Positions 1-7,931 of a stretch of 17,569 nucleotides of DNA are shown here, piece by piece (within the stretch, counting starts at the first letter, position 1; each line of letters starts with the position of its first letter). This DNA is from Gemmatimonadota bacterium (GTDB lineage Bacteria; Gemmatimonadota; Gemmatimonadetes; Gemmatimonadales; GWC2-71-9): positions 1-17,569 of the forward strand of contig QHTY01000042.1 of the NCBI GenBank assembly GCA_003220985.1, read 5' to 3'. The notes below the pieces were generated by a model, which ran no database searches, was not told the origin of the DNA, and saw nothing but the letters and a program-made list of their open reading frames with translations. The position numbers and the translations under genes are program-made.

Positions 1-258
1 AATCTCTATCCCCGTCAGCTGTCCGGCGGCCAGCAGCAGCTCGTGGCGGTCGCGCGCGCGGTGATTCACCGGCCGGCGCTGCTGCTCGCGGACGAGCCGA
101 CCGGCAATCTCCACTCGACCCAAGGCAAAGAAATCATGGAGCTGTTTCGTGAGCTCAACGCGGTGGGCACAACGATCGTACAAGTCACGCACTCGGAAGA
201 CAATGCGAAATACGGGAAACGCGTGATCCAGTTGAAGGATGGTTGGGTCGTGAAATGA
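1..258 (+). CDS. ABC transporter ATP-binding protein, C-terminal part (MacB/LolD type)
   Basis: The reading frame is open from the first base, so the start and the Walker A region lie outside the window. The 85 visible residues begin just before the ABC signature LSGGQQQ (residues 7-13 as seen) and continue with Walker B (LLLADEPTGNL) and the H-loop histidine in VTHSEDN. The end is short, with no extra domain, as in the stand-alone LolD/MacB-like ATPases that power FtsX-type permeases. Walker B followed by PTGNL is characteristic of that subfamily. Its TGA stop overlaps the ATG of the next gene in ATGA, so the two are very probably translationally coupled and form one transporter. The cytoplasmic protein would hydrolyse ATP to drive conformational change in the permease. 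The substrate cannot be read from the sequence. Confidence 0.93.
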   Translation, partial: NLYPRQLSGGQQQLVAVARAVIHRPALLLADEPTGNLHSTQGKEIMELFRELNAVGTTIVQVTHSEDNAKYGKRVIQLKDGWVVK

Positions 259-2747
259 TGCAAGACTTCCGCTACGCGCTCCGCACGCTCGCCAAGAGCC
301 CCGGCTTCACCGTCGTGGCGGTGCTGACGCTCGCCCTCGGCATCGGCGCGAACGCGGGCGTCTTCTCCCTCATGTACCAGGTGCTGCTGCGCCCGCTTCC
401 GGTGCCGCAGCCGGACCGGCTAGTGAATCTCGCGGCTCCAGGCCCGATCCCGGGGTCGCAATCCTGCGGTATAGCGGGTGACTGCGGCGCGCTGTTCAGC
501 TACCCCATGTTCCGGGACCTCGAGCGCGGGCAGACCGTCCTGACGGGGCTCGCCGCGCACCGCGACTTGGGCGCAAGCGTTTCCGCGCCCGACGCCGCGC
601 CGTTCACGGGCGAAGGGCTCTACGTCTCCGGTTCGTACTTCCCCATCCTCGGCGTGCGCGCCGCGCTCGGCAGGCTGCTTGCGCCGAGCGACGATCGCGA
701 CATCAGCACGGGATTCGTCACGGTGCTCTCCTGGGACACCTGGCAGACGCACTTCGGGGCCGATCCCGCCGTGGTGGGACGCGAGCTGCGCGTGAACGGG
801 CAAGCGCTCACGGTGGTCGGCGTCGCGCCCCGCGGCTTCGAAGGCACGACGCTCGGCATCAGTCCCCTCCTGTACGTGCCGATCAGCATGCGGGGCCTCC
901 TCGATCCCGGCTTCCACGGGTTCGAGAACCGCCGGAACTACTGGATCTACGTGTTCGGTCGGCTGAAACCCGGGGTGTCGCTTGCGCAGGCGAGCGCGGA
1001 CCTGAACGCGGTCTATCACCCCATCATCGGAGACGTCGAAGCCCCGCTCCAGAACGGCATGAGCGATCAGACGATGATCCAGTTCAAGGCGAAGCGGGTG
1101 GTGCTGACGGCGGGAGCGCGCGGGCAGAGCAGGGAGCACACGGACGGCCGGACGCCCGTCCTGCTGCTCTTCGCGGTGACCGGCATCGTGCTCCTCATCG
1201 CCTGCGCGAACATCGCGAATTTGCTGCTCACCCGGGGGGCGGGGCGCGCGATGGAAATGGCAGTGCGGCTGGCGCTGGGGGCGAGCCGCCGGCGCCTCGT
1301 GGGCCAGCTGCTCACCGAGTCTCTCCTGCTTGCTGCGCTGGGCGGTGCCGCAAGTCTCGTCGTCGCCGGTTGGACGCTCGCGGCGGTGGCGTCGCTGCTG
1401 CCGGCCGAGGCGACGGGCGGCCTGCAGTTCACACTCGACGCCGCAGTCCTCGGCTTCACGGCGGCGGTCGCCCTGGGCACGGGGCTGGTGTTCGGTCTCT
1501 TCCCCGCCTGGCACAGCACGCGGACGGCGGTGATGACCGCCGTGCGGGCGAGCGCCGGGCAGGTCTCCGGGGCGCGGAGCGCCGCGCGCTTCCGGGACTC
1601 GCTCGTCACGGGGCAGATCGCGCTCGCGACGGCCCTCCTCGCGGTGGCGGGCCTGTTCGTGAAGAGCATGGCCAACGTCAGCCGCGTCGAGCTCGGCATG
1701 GACGTGGACAACGTGGTCACTTTCGCGATCTCGCCCGAGCGCGCGCGCTACGACACCACGCGGACGCTCGCGTTGTACGACCGCGTTGAGACCGCGCTCG
1801 CGGCCCTGCCCGGAGCGACGGCCGTGACGTCCTCGCTCGTGCCGCTGCTCGCCGGAGACAATTGGGCGAACGACGTGTGGATCCCAGGCTTTCCGACCGG
1901 ACCGGATGTGGATCGCAACGCGCGCTACAACGAGGTGGGCGCCGGCTACTTCGCCGCCCTGGGCGTGCCCCTTCTGGCGGGACGCGAGTTCACCCTCGCC
2001 GACCGCCGGGGTGCGCCCCGGGTGGCGGTGGTGAACCGGGCGTTCACCAGGAAGTTTGGCCTGGCGCGGAGCGCCGTGGGCTCGTTCCTGTCGTTCCAGG
2101 GACCGGACTCGATCAACGTCCGGATCGTCGGCGTCGTACCCGACGTCAAATACAGCGAGGTCAAGGACACCGTCCCTCCCGTCTTGTACCTGCCCTGGCG
2201 GCAGAACTCGCACGTGCCGTCCCTGCATCTCTACGTCCGCGCCGCGCGCCCCCAGGGGGTGCTGCGCGAGATTCCCATGGCGCTCAAAGGAATTGATCCC
2301 GGGCTGCCCGTGGAGGAGCTGCGGACAATGCCCGAGCAAATCCGCGAGAACATCTTTCTCGATCGAATGATCGGCCTCCTCTCCAGCGCCTTCGCCGCCC
2401 TCGCTACGCTACTCGCCGCGGTGGGGCTCTACGGGGTGCTCGCCTATAGCGTGGCGCAGCGCACGCGGGAAATCGGATTGCGGATCGCCCCGGACGGGCC
2501 CCGCGTGCGGCGGTTCGTACTCAGGCAGGTGGCGGGCATGCTGGCGATCGGTGGGGCGATAGGCATAGCCGGAGCGCTCGGGCTGGGGCGGGCGGCGCGG
2601 TCTCTGCTCTTCGGCTTGACGGGGGACGATCCGCTGGTGCTCGCGCTCGCACTGCTGGTGCTCGCACTCGTGGCGCTCGGCGCTGCCTACGTCCCCGCCC
2701 GTCGCGCGACGCGGGTCGATCCGATGGTGGCGTTGAGAACGGAGTAG
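255..2747 (+). CDS. ADOP-type ABC transporter permease (MacB/FtsX family)
   Basis: This 830-residue inner-membrane protein has the duplicated FtsX layout of the acidobacterial duplicated orphan permease (ADOP) family. The typical opening MMQDFRYALRTL precedes a first membrane helix (about 18-45) and a periplasmic MacB core domain. A helix cluster follows at about 300-416, another helix at about 448-470, a second periplasmic domain, and C-terminal helices at about 712-735, 758-780 and 793-815. It ends in the usual PARRATRVDPMVALRTE. ATG at 255 overlaps the ATPase stop; ATG at 258 is equally possible. Family members often lack a linked ATPase, but this one has a coupled partner. One oddity is near 2481-2510: the cytoplasmic loop that reads ALGA in its first half (VRLALGAS) and in the next permease (VRMALGAN) reads RIAPDGPRVRR here. 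This may be local sequence damage. The substrate is unknown; MacB relatives export peptides, lipids or drugs by mechanotransmission. Confidence 0.93.
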   Translation: MMQDFRYALRTLAKSPGFTVVAVLTLALGIGANAGVFSLMYQVLLRPLPVPQPDRLVNLAAPGPIPGSQSCGIAGDCGALFSYPMFRDLERGQTVLTGLAAHRDLGASVSAPDAAPFTGEGLYVSGSYFPILGVRAALGRLLAPSDDRDISTGFVTVLSWDTWQTHFGADPAVVGRELRVNGQALTVVGVAPRGFEGTTLGISPLLYVPISMRGLLDPGFHGFENRRNYWIYVFGRLKPGVSLAQASADLNAVYHPIIGDVEAPLQNGMSDQTMIQFKAKRVVLTAGARGQSREHTDGRTPVLLLFAVTGIVLLIACANIANLLLTRGAGRAMEMAVRLALGASRRRLVGQLLTESLLLAALGGAASLVVAGWTLAAVASLLPAEATGGLQFTLDAAVLGFTAAVALGTGLVFGLFPAWHSTRTAVMTAVRASAGQVSGARSAARFRDSLVTGQIALATALLAVAGLFVKSMANVSRVELGMDVDNVVTFAISPERARYDTTRTLALYDRVETALAALPGATAVTSSLVPLLAGDNWANDVWIPGFPTGPDVDRNARYNEVGAGYFAALGVPLLAGREFTLADRRGAPRVAVVNRAFTRKFGLARSAVGSFLSFQGPDSINVRIVGVVPDVKYSEVKDTVPPVLYLPWRQNSHVPSLHLYVRAARPQGVLREIPMALKGIDPGLPVEELRTMPEQIRENIFLDRMIGLLSSAFAALATLLAAVGLYGVLAYSVAQRTREIGLRIAPDGPRVRRFVLRQVAGMLAIGGAIGIAGALGLGRAARSLLFGLTGDDPLVLALALLVLALVALGAAYVPARRATRVDPMVALRTE

Positions 2748-2753
2748 CGCACC

Positions 2754-3704
2754 GTGCTCCAAGAGCTCCGCTACGCCTTCCGGATCCTCGCTCGCGCGCC
2801 CGGGTTTGCGCTGACCGCCATCCTCACGCTCGCCCTCGGTATCGGTCTCGCGACCGCGGTGTTCACCGTGGCCGACGCGCTGCTGTTACGCCGGCTCCCC
2901 GTCCAGGATCAGGATCGCGTTGTCGTGCTCTGGGGGCAGAAGTCCGATCAAGATTTCGCCTATCCGTTGGGGTTCGACGATGCCCGCCAGTTCGCACAGC
3001 GCACCAGAGTGCTCGAGCGCGTCGCGACTTTCGCTTCTTGGGGCGCCGCACCGCTACCGATTCGCGACGCGGATCAAATCTCGCGCCTGCGCCGCGCGCT
3101 CGTTTCGGGCGAGTTCTTCGACGTACTCGGCGCGCGACCCGTGCTCGGTCGAGCCTTGCAGCCGTCAGATGATGTGTACGGCGCGGCGCCGGTGATGGTG
3201 TTGAGCTATGGCGCCTGGCAGCGGAGGTTCGGCGGCGATACCCACGTGTTGGGACGGCAGATCGTGATGTACGAGGATGGTGTGCCGTACACCATTGTCG
3301 GTGTGATGCCGCAGGGACTCGATTACCCGCGAGGCTCCGACTTCTGGGCGCCTGTCGCGGCGGCGATTCCACCGAAAGGCCTGCCGTTTGTCTCGCTCCA
3401 TGTGATCGGGCGGCTCGCGCCCCGCGCAACGGTCACCGCAGGCCGAGCCGAGCTGACCGCCTTCTTCGGCCGGGCCGAGGCGTCCCCATGGGGACGCGAC
3501 CTGCGCGGGGTCGCGCAAACGCTGCCGCGGCTCGTCTTGGGCGACGTACGACCGGCGCTGTTTGTGTTTGCCGCTGCCTCCGGGCTGCTCCTCCTGATCA
3601 CCTGCATCAACGTCGCCAGTCTGCTGCTCGTCCGCGGCGTGGGACGCTTTCGGGAGATCGCCGTGCGCACGGCGCTCGGCGCCGGGCGCGCGCGGCTGAC
3701 CTAG
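2754..3704 (+). pseudogene. Second ADOP-type permease, N-terminal part (frameshifted)
   Basis: A GTG start lies 6 bp after the previous stop and opens a near-repeat of the previous protein's beginning (LQELRYAFRILARAPGF). A first helix and a MacB-type periplasmic core follow, then the helix LFVFAAASGLLLLITCINVASLLL. The frame ends at TAG 3702 just after the loop VRTALGAGRARLT. In the upstream paralogue the same loop continues into GQLLTESLLLAALGG. Here the residues that should follow RLT are absent, and the continuation LGGALGIVVA is found one frame over, starting at 3701. So the gene is interrupted by a frameshift together with loss of roughly a dozen codons. If the sequence is correct, only the first half of the permease is made, without its second domain. 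If it is an assembly error, the intact protein would be about 800 residues, normal for the family. Confidence 0.85.
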
Positions 3705-5125
3705 GCGGCGCGCTCGGGATCGTCGTGGCGGCGGCGGCACTCCAGAGCTTCATCGCTTTCGCGCCCGCGGGCGTACCGCGCCTCGACGAGATTCACCTGA
3801 ATGCGGCGGCACTGTCCGGAGCCGTGGCGATCGCGGGCGTCGCGATGGTGCTGTTCGGCCTGGCGCCGGCGATCATGACGTCCCGCGTCGAGCTGCAACG
3901 AGCGCTTCGGTCGGATACGCGACAAAGCGGAAGCCGGCGCTCGCGGCTGGCGACCGAAGCGTTGGTGGCGGGGCAGGTCGCGCTCGCACTGGTCGTCCTT
4001 TCAGCGGCGGGGCTGATCGCCAAAAGTCTCCTCAAGCTCGAGCGTGCCGAGCTCTCGCTCGAACCCTCTGGTCTTCTGATCGGCGAGCTGGCGGTGCGGT
4101 ACGATCAGCACGACGACGCCGCCAAGCAGCGCGCGTTGCTGGAGCGGCTACTGCCGCAGTTGCGGGCGATTCCAGGAGTGCGCGGCGTCTCGCCGGTTGT
4201 GGCGGTCCCCTTCGCAGGAGCCGCTGCGTGGGACGGCCGGCCGGCCGCTGAAGGGCAATCGCAGGAGGAATCTGCCGCCAACCCGATGCTCAACATGGAT
4301 GTCGTGACTCCGGACTACTTCGAGACGCTCGGCATTCCCGTCCTCCGGGGCCGGGGCTTCACGGAAGCGGATCGTGCGGACGCGCCGAATGTCGTCGTGA
4401 TCAGTCAATCCGCCGCGCGCCACTACTGGCCGGGTCAGGATCCCATTGGCAAGCGCCTACGGATGGGAGCCGATTTGGAGCGGACAGTCACGGTCATCGG
4501 TGTGGTCCCCGACACGCGATACCGTGACCTGCGCAACGCGCGGCCCAGTGTGTACTTCCCGCTGCGGCAATCTTTCTTCCCCTTCGCACCGCTGGCGCTA
4601 GCCCTTCGTATGAGCGGCGCTCCGGACGCGCAGGTACCGGTTATCCGCCGTGTGATCAGCGAGACCGAACCGGGTGTCGCGCTGACGAGCGCGGCATCAT
4701 TCGAGACGTACCTCGACGGCCCGCTGGCGCAGCCCCGTTTGAACGCGTTGCTCCTGGCTGTGTTCGCGGGTGCCGCGGTTGTGCTAGCGGCAGTCGGGTT
4801 GTTCGGCGCAATGGCCACGATGGTGCGCCAACGGACCCGTGAGCTCGGTGTGCGGATGGCCTTGGGGGCCAACGCGGGAGACCTGCGACGGATGGTGATG
4901 GGTCGCGGTCTAACAATCGCAGTGATCGGATCGGCGCTGGGGTTGATCGGTGCGCTCGTGGCAAACCGCCTGCTCTTAGGGTTGCTCTATGACGTAACGC
5001 CGACGGATCCGGCGACGCTCACGGTGGTCACCGGATTCCTCGTCGTTGTGGCGGCGGTCGCCAGCTTCATCCCGGCCCGCGCGACCACGCGCATCGATCC
5101 CGTGGTGGCGTTGCGGACGGAATGA
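3701..5125 (+). pseudogene. Second ADOP-type permease, C-terminal part (frameshifted)
   Basis: From the CTA codon at 3701 the frame continues the permease begun at 2754. It starts with the helix LGGALGIVVAAAALQSF and a further helix around GAVAIAGVAMVLFGLAPAI. Next come the linker helix near EALVAGQVALALVVLSAAGL, the second periplasmic domain, and C-terminal helices containing the intact loop VRMALGANAGDLRRMV. It ends in PARATTRIDPVVALRTE, nearly identical to the end of the first permease. The 474 recognisable residues plus the 316 upstream fall slightly short of a typical ADOP protein. An open frame extends upstream to about 3488, but its translation there is meaningless because it overlaps the first part in another frame. 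There is no obvious start of its own, so independent translation is doubtful. The conserved sequence on both sides suggests a recent lesion or a sequencing or assembly error rather than long decay. Confidence 0.82.
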
Positions 5126-5154
5126 GGGGCTAGCCCCGAACCCCGAGCCCCTTG
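5126..5154. repeat. Short GC palindrome plus C-rich heptamer units
   Basis: The gap between the permease and regulator genes begins with a perfect 12-bp palindrome, GGGGCTAGCCCC (5126-5137). This runs into three heptamer-spaced units at 5134-5154: CCCCGAA, CCCCGAG, CCCCTTG. There is no T-tract, so it is not a convincing terminator, and the flanking genes look like one operon. It resembles the short repetitive filler found between genes in such genomes. Confidence 0.5.
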
Positions 5155-5166
5155 AGCTTCAATCAC

Positions 5167-6522
5167 ATGTCCGCGCCACGTCTCCTCGTAGCTGACGATC
5201 AACCAGATATCCTCGAAGCCCTGAAGCTCCTGCTCAAGGGCGAAGGCTTCGACGTAGAGACCGCAGCCTCTCCCCGCGCCGTGCTGGCCGCCGTCGAGGC
5301 CCGCGACTTCGACGCGCTACTTGTTGATATGAACTACACCCGCGATACGACGTCCGGAGCCGAAGGGCTCGACCTGCTCTTGCGCGTCCAGGGACTGGAG
5401 AGCCCACCCCCGGTCGTCGTGATGACGGCGTGGGGCAGCATCGACGGCGCGGTCGAGGCGATGCGCCGCGGCGCGCGGGACTACGTCGAGAAGCCTTGGG
5501 ACAACCGGCGTTTGCTGGCGACCATGCGCACGCAGGTCGAGCTGGGCCGCGCGTTGCGCAAGAGCCAGCGCCTCGAGATCGAGAACCGCAGGCTCCGCCG
5601 AGAAGGGCTCCCCGAGCTCGTCGCGGAATCGCCCGCGATGCAGCCCGTGTTGCGGCTGATGGAACGCGTGGGGCCGTCGGACGCGAACGTGCTGATCCTC
5701 GGTGAGCATGGCACGGGGAAGGAGGTCGTGGCCCGCTGGCTGCACGCGGCGTCGGCACGGGCGGATCGACCGCTGATCGCGGTGAACCTGGGCGGCATCC
5801 CGGACGGGCTATTCGAGAGCGAGCTGTTCGGGCACGTGCGTGGCGCGTTCACCGACGCAAAGACCGATCGCATCGGGCGCTTCGAGCTCGCCGAGGGCGG
5901 CACCCTGTTCCTCGACGAGATCGCGAATCTGCCGCTCCCGCAACAGGCGAAGCTCCTGCGGGTGCTCGAGACCGGCGAGTACGAGCGTGTGGGCGCGTCG
6001 CGTGCCCGGCGTGGCGACGTGCGCGTCGTCGCGGCCACAAACGCCGACATCCATGCTGAGGTGAAGGCCGGCCGCTTCCGTGAAGATCTGCTGTTTCGTC
6101 TCAACACGGTCGAGATCCGCCTTCCCCCATTGCGCGAGCGGCGCGCCGATATCCCGCTGCTCGCCGCGCACTTCCTGCACCGCTACGCCGCGCGCTATCG
6201 CAAAGCGGCGATGGAATTCACGCCCGACGCCATGGAGGTGTTGCTCCGCCATTCCTGGCCGGGCAACGTGCGGGAGCTCGATCATGCGATCGAGCGAGCC
6301 ATGCTCATGGCGGAGGGCGGGCGTGTGCAGGCCCGTGACTTCGGGCTGGACGGCGGAGGGGGCGCCGCCGCGGCGCTCGACCAGATGAGTCTGGAAGACG
6401 TCGAGCGCGTGCTGATCCAGAAGGCGCTCACACGCGCGGCGGGCAATGTCAGTGAGGCGGCCAACGCTCTCGGTCTCTCACGCAGCGCGCTGTACCGCCG
6501 GCTCAAACGGCATGGTCTCTAA
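5167..6522 (+). CDS. NtrC-family sigma-54-dependent response regulator
   Basis: This 451-residue regulator has three domains. The receiver has acidic pocket D10/D11, phosphoacceptor D54 and K109. The AAA+ domain (about 150-390) has Walker A GEHGTGKE at 179-186, the sigma-54 contact loop at 226-231, Walker B with D250/E251, and arginine-finger region LFRLN. A Fis-type helix-turn-helix is at about 410-451 (AANALGLSRSALYRRL). The contact loop reads GAFTDA rather than GAFTGA. On phosphorylation such proteins oligomerise and use ATP to open sigma-54 promoters. The start is taken as ATG 5167; an in-frame TTG at 5152 is the alternative, and neither has a strong ribosome binding site. The gene sits 41 bp after the transporter genes and overlaps the kinase gene by 11 bp, so it probably regulates the transporter operon. 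No convincing -24/-12 promoter was seen in the window. Confidence 0.93.
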   Translation: MSAPRLLVADDQPDILEALKLLLKGEGFDVETAASPRAVLAAVEARDFDALLVDMNYTRDTTSGAEGLDLLLRVQGLESPPPVVVMTAWGSIDGAVEAMRRGARDYVEKPWDNRRLLATMRTQVELGRALRKSQRLEIENRRLRREGLPELVAESPAMQPVLRLMERVGPSDANVLILGEHGTGKEVVARWLHAASARADRPLIAVNLGGIPDGLFESELFGHVRGAFTDAKTDRIGRFELAEGGTLFLDEIANLPLPQQAKLLRVLETGEYERVGASRARRGDVRVVAATNADIHAEVKAGRFREDLLFRLNTVEIRLPPLRERRADIPLLAAHFLHRYAARYRKAAMEFTPDAMEVLLRHSWPGNVRELDHAIERAMLMAEGGRVQARDFGLDGGGGAAAALDQMSLEDVERVLIQKALTRAAGNVSEAANALGLSRSALYRRLKRHGL

Positions 6523-7813
6523 AGCGACTCCGCGTCACGAGCGGCGCGTCTTCTGGCTCGCGCTGCTCGGCGGCTTCCCGGCGGTCGCGTTCGGCGACTT
6601 CGCTCCTCGCACACAGTGGACGCTCACGATGCTGGTCGCGGGCTTCTGGCTCGCGTGCGCAGCTATCGTGCGGGAGCATGTCGTCCGGCCGCTGCAGACC
6701 GTCTCGAACGTGCTCGCCGCGCTGCGCGAACGCGATTACACGCTGCGCGCCCGCGGGTCGAATCCCGAGGACGCGCTCGGGTTGCTGCTCCTCGAGCTGA
6801 ACAGTCTCGGCGACGATCTCCGCGCCCAGCGGCTGGGGGCGCTCGAAGCGACCGCGCTGCTCCGCCGCGTGATGGAAGAGATCGACGTCGCCATATTTGC
6901 GTTCGACTCCGCCCATGCGCTCCGCCTCGTGAACCGCAGCGGGGCAGCGCTGCTCGGCCGCGCGCCCGAGCAGCTGCTGGGCCGCGACGCGGCGAGCTTG
7001 GGTCTCGCCAGCTCCCTCGCCGGTGACACGCCGCGGGTCGATACGCTCACCTTTCCCGGGCGCGCCGGCCGTTGGGAAGTGCGCCGCGGCATGTTTCGGC
7101 AGAGCGGCCTCCCACACCAGCTGCTCGTGCTCACCGACGTGAGCCGCGCGCTGAGTGATGAAGAGCGGCAGGCATGGAAGCGCCTGATTCGCGTTTTGAG
7201 CCACGAGCTCAACAACTCCCTGGCGCCCATCAAGTCCATCGCCGACAGCCTGCTCGCGCTCATCACTCGCGAGCCGGCGCCACCCGACCAGCGCGAGGAC
7301 CTCCGCAACGGGCTCGGCGTGATCGCGGGCCGTTCAGAATCGCTCAGCCGTTTGATGGCGGCGTACGCCCGACTGGCGCGCCTGCCGCCACCCCGGCTCG
7401 AGAGCGTAGCGATTCAGGACTGGGTCCGCCGCGTCGTCGCGCTGGAGACGCGCCGGCCGGTCGCGATCCGCGCTGGTCCGAACGTGACGATCCAGGCGGA
7501 TGGCGGACAGCTCGATCAATTGTTGATCAACCTCGTGCGCAACGCGGTGGACGCGACGCTCGACGCGGGTGCGGTCGAGGTCGGCTGGGAAACGCGGAAC
7601 GGCCAGCTCGATGTGTGGGTCCGCGACGAGGGCGCCGGCCTCGCCGACACGGCGAATCTGTTCGTGCCGTTCTACACGACGAAGCCCGATGGATCGGGGA
7701 TCGGGCTCGCACTCTCGCGCCAGATCGCCGAGGCGCACGGTGGAACGCTGACCTTGTCAAACCAAGTGTCCGGGCCCGGGTGCGAGGCTCGTTTGTCGCT
7801 CCCGGTAGATTGA
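6512..7813 (+). CDS. Membrane sensor histidine kinase (NtrY-like), partner of the NtrC-type regulator
   Basis: This 433-residue kinase has two N-terminal hydrophobic segments (about 12-28 and 36-53), a HAMP-like linker (VVRPLQTVSNVLAALRERDYTLRARG) and a PAS-like domain (about 113-210). The dimerisation helix has H231 in LSHELNNSLAPI. The ATPase domain has N344 (N box), DEGAGL at 372-377 and GSGIGLAL at 394-401. ATG 6512 is chosen because it opens the first sensible sequence and overlaps the regulator stop at 6520-6522; upstream in-frame sequence is a shadow of the regulator. The HELNNSLAPI motif is typical of NtrY-like kinases. The first hydrophobic segment is short (RVFWLALLGGFPAVAF) before GDFAPRTQWTL, shorter than expected for a full membrane helix, so some residues may be missing. 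It presumably phosphorylates D54 of the upstream regulator. The signal is unknown. Confidence 0.92.
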   Translation: MVSKATPRHERRVFWLALLGGFPAVAFGDFAPRTQWTLTMLVAGFWLACAAIVREHVVRPLQTVSNVLAALRERDYTLRARGSNPEDALGLLLLELNSLGDDLRAQRLGALEATALLRRVMEEIDVAIFAFDSAHALRLVNRSGAALLGRAPEQLLGRDAASLGLASSLAGDTPRVDTLTFPGRAGRWEVRRGMFRQSGLPHQLLVLTDVSRALSDEERQAWKRLIRVLSHELNNSLAPIKSIADSLLALITREPAPPDQREDLRNGLGVIAGRSESLSRLMAAYARLARLPPPRLESVAIQDWVRRVVALETRRPVAIRAGPNVTIQADGGQLDQLLINLVRNAVDATLDAGAVEVGWETRNGQLDVWVRDEGAGLADTANLFVPFYTTKPDGSGIGLALSRQIAEAHGGTLTLSNQVSGPGCEARLSLPVD

Positions 7814-7825
7814 AAATGATAGCAG

Positions 7826-7843
7826 TATGAGAAGTCTCTCATA
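7826..7843. promoter_or_regulatory. Perfect 7-bp inverted repeat after the kinase gene
   Basis: TATGAGA (7826-7832) and TCTCATA (7837-7843) are perfect complements around the 4-base spacer AGTC, starting 12 bases after the kinase stop. There is no T-run after it, and the stem has only two G-C pairs, so it is a poor intrinsic terminator. A dimeric operator site for the downstream beta-propeller gene is an equally good reading. Confidence 0.45.
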
Positions 7844-7885
7844 AGCCGAAACAGGTCCTCCGCTTTCGCTGTCTTGAACGTTCAT

Positions 7886-7923
7886 TCTCCCGAGCAATTC
7901 ATCGTCACTTCTTTCTCGGGAGG
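7886..7923 (+). promoter_or_regulatory. Hairpin that would mask the ribosome binding site of the beta-propeller gene
   Basis: CTCCCGAG (7887-7894) is the exact reverse complement of CTCGGGAG (7915-7922), and T7886 can wobble-pair with G7923. The right arm contains the Shine-Dalgarno sequence GGGAGG (7918-7923), which lies 8 bases before ATG 7932. In the transcript the 8-bp stem with a 20-base loop would bury the ribosome binding site. This is the layout of a translational switch such as an RNA thermometer or an anti-Shine-Dalgarno element. The role is inferred; it needs a transcription start upstream of 7886. Confidence 0.55.
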
Positions 7924-7931
7924 TTCACGTC

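Noticed and set aside
1507..1524. TGGCAC motif as a sigma-54 -24 element
   Set aside because: No GC/TTGC element follows at the required spacing, and it lies inside the permease coding sequence. Another TGGCAC at about 16435 also lacks the -12 part.
420..2339. A 639-codon open frame antisense to the first permease
   Set aside because: Its translation is low-complexity, rich in Arg, His, Gly and Glu, with no recognisable domain. It mirrors the GC-rich third positions of the clear permease on the plus strand.
3488..3700. Upstream extension of the second permease's C-terminal frame
   Set aside because: The translation before 3701 is an out-of-frame reading of the N-terminal part and not a domain of its own.
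5152..5166. TTG 5152 as the start of the NtrC-type regulator
   Set aside because: It overlaps the C-rich repeat, has no ribosome binding site and adds five residues atypical of receiver domains. ATG 5167 is preferred, though not proven.
7810..7838. TTGAAA at 7810 with TATGAG at 7826 as a sigma-70 promoter for the beta-propeller gene
   Set aside because: The spacing between the hexamers is only 10 bases, too short for a functional pair, and no better -10 fits that -35.
7876..7883. GAACGTTC palindrome as a LexA-type SOS box
   Set aside because: The known GAAC-N4-GTTC box needs a 4-base spacer, which is missing here, and an 8-base palindrome is likely by chance.
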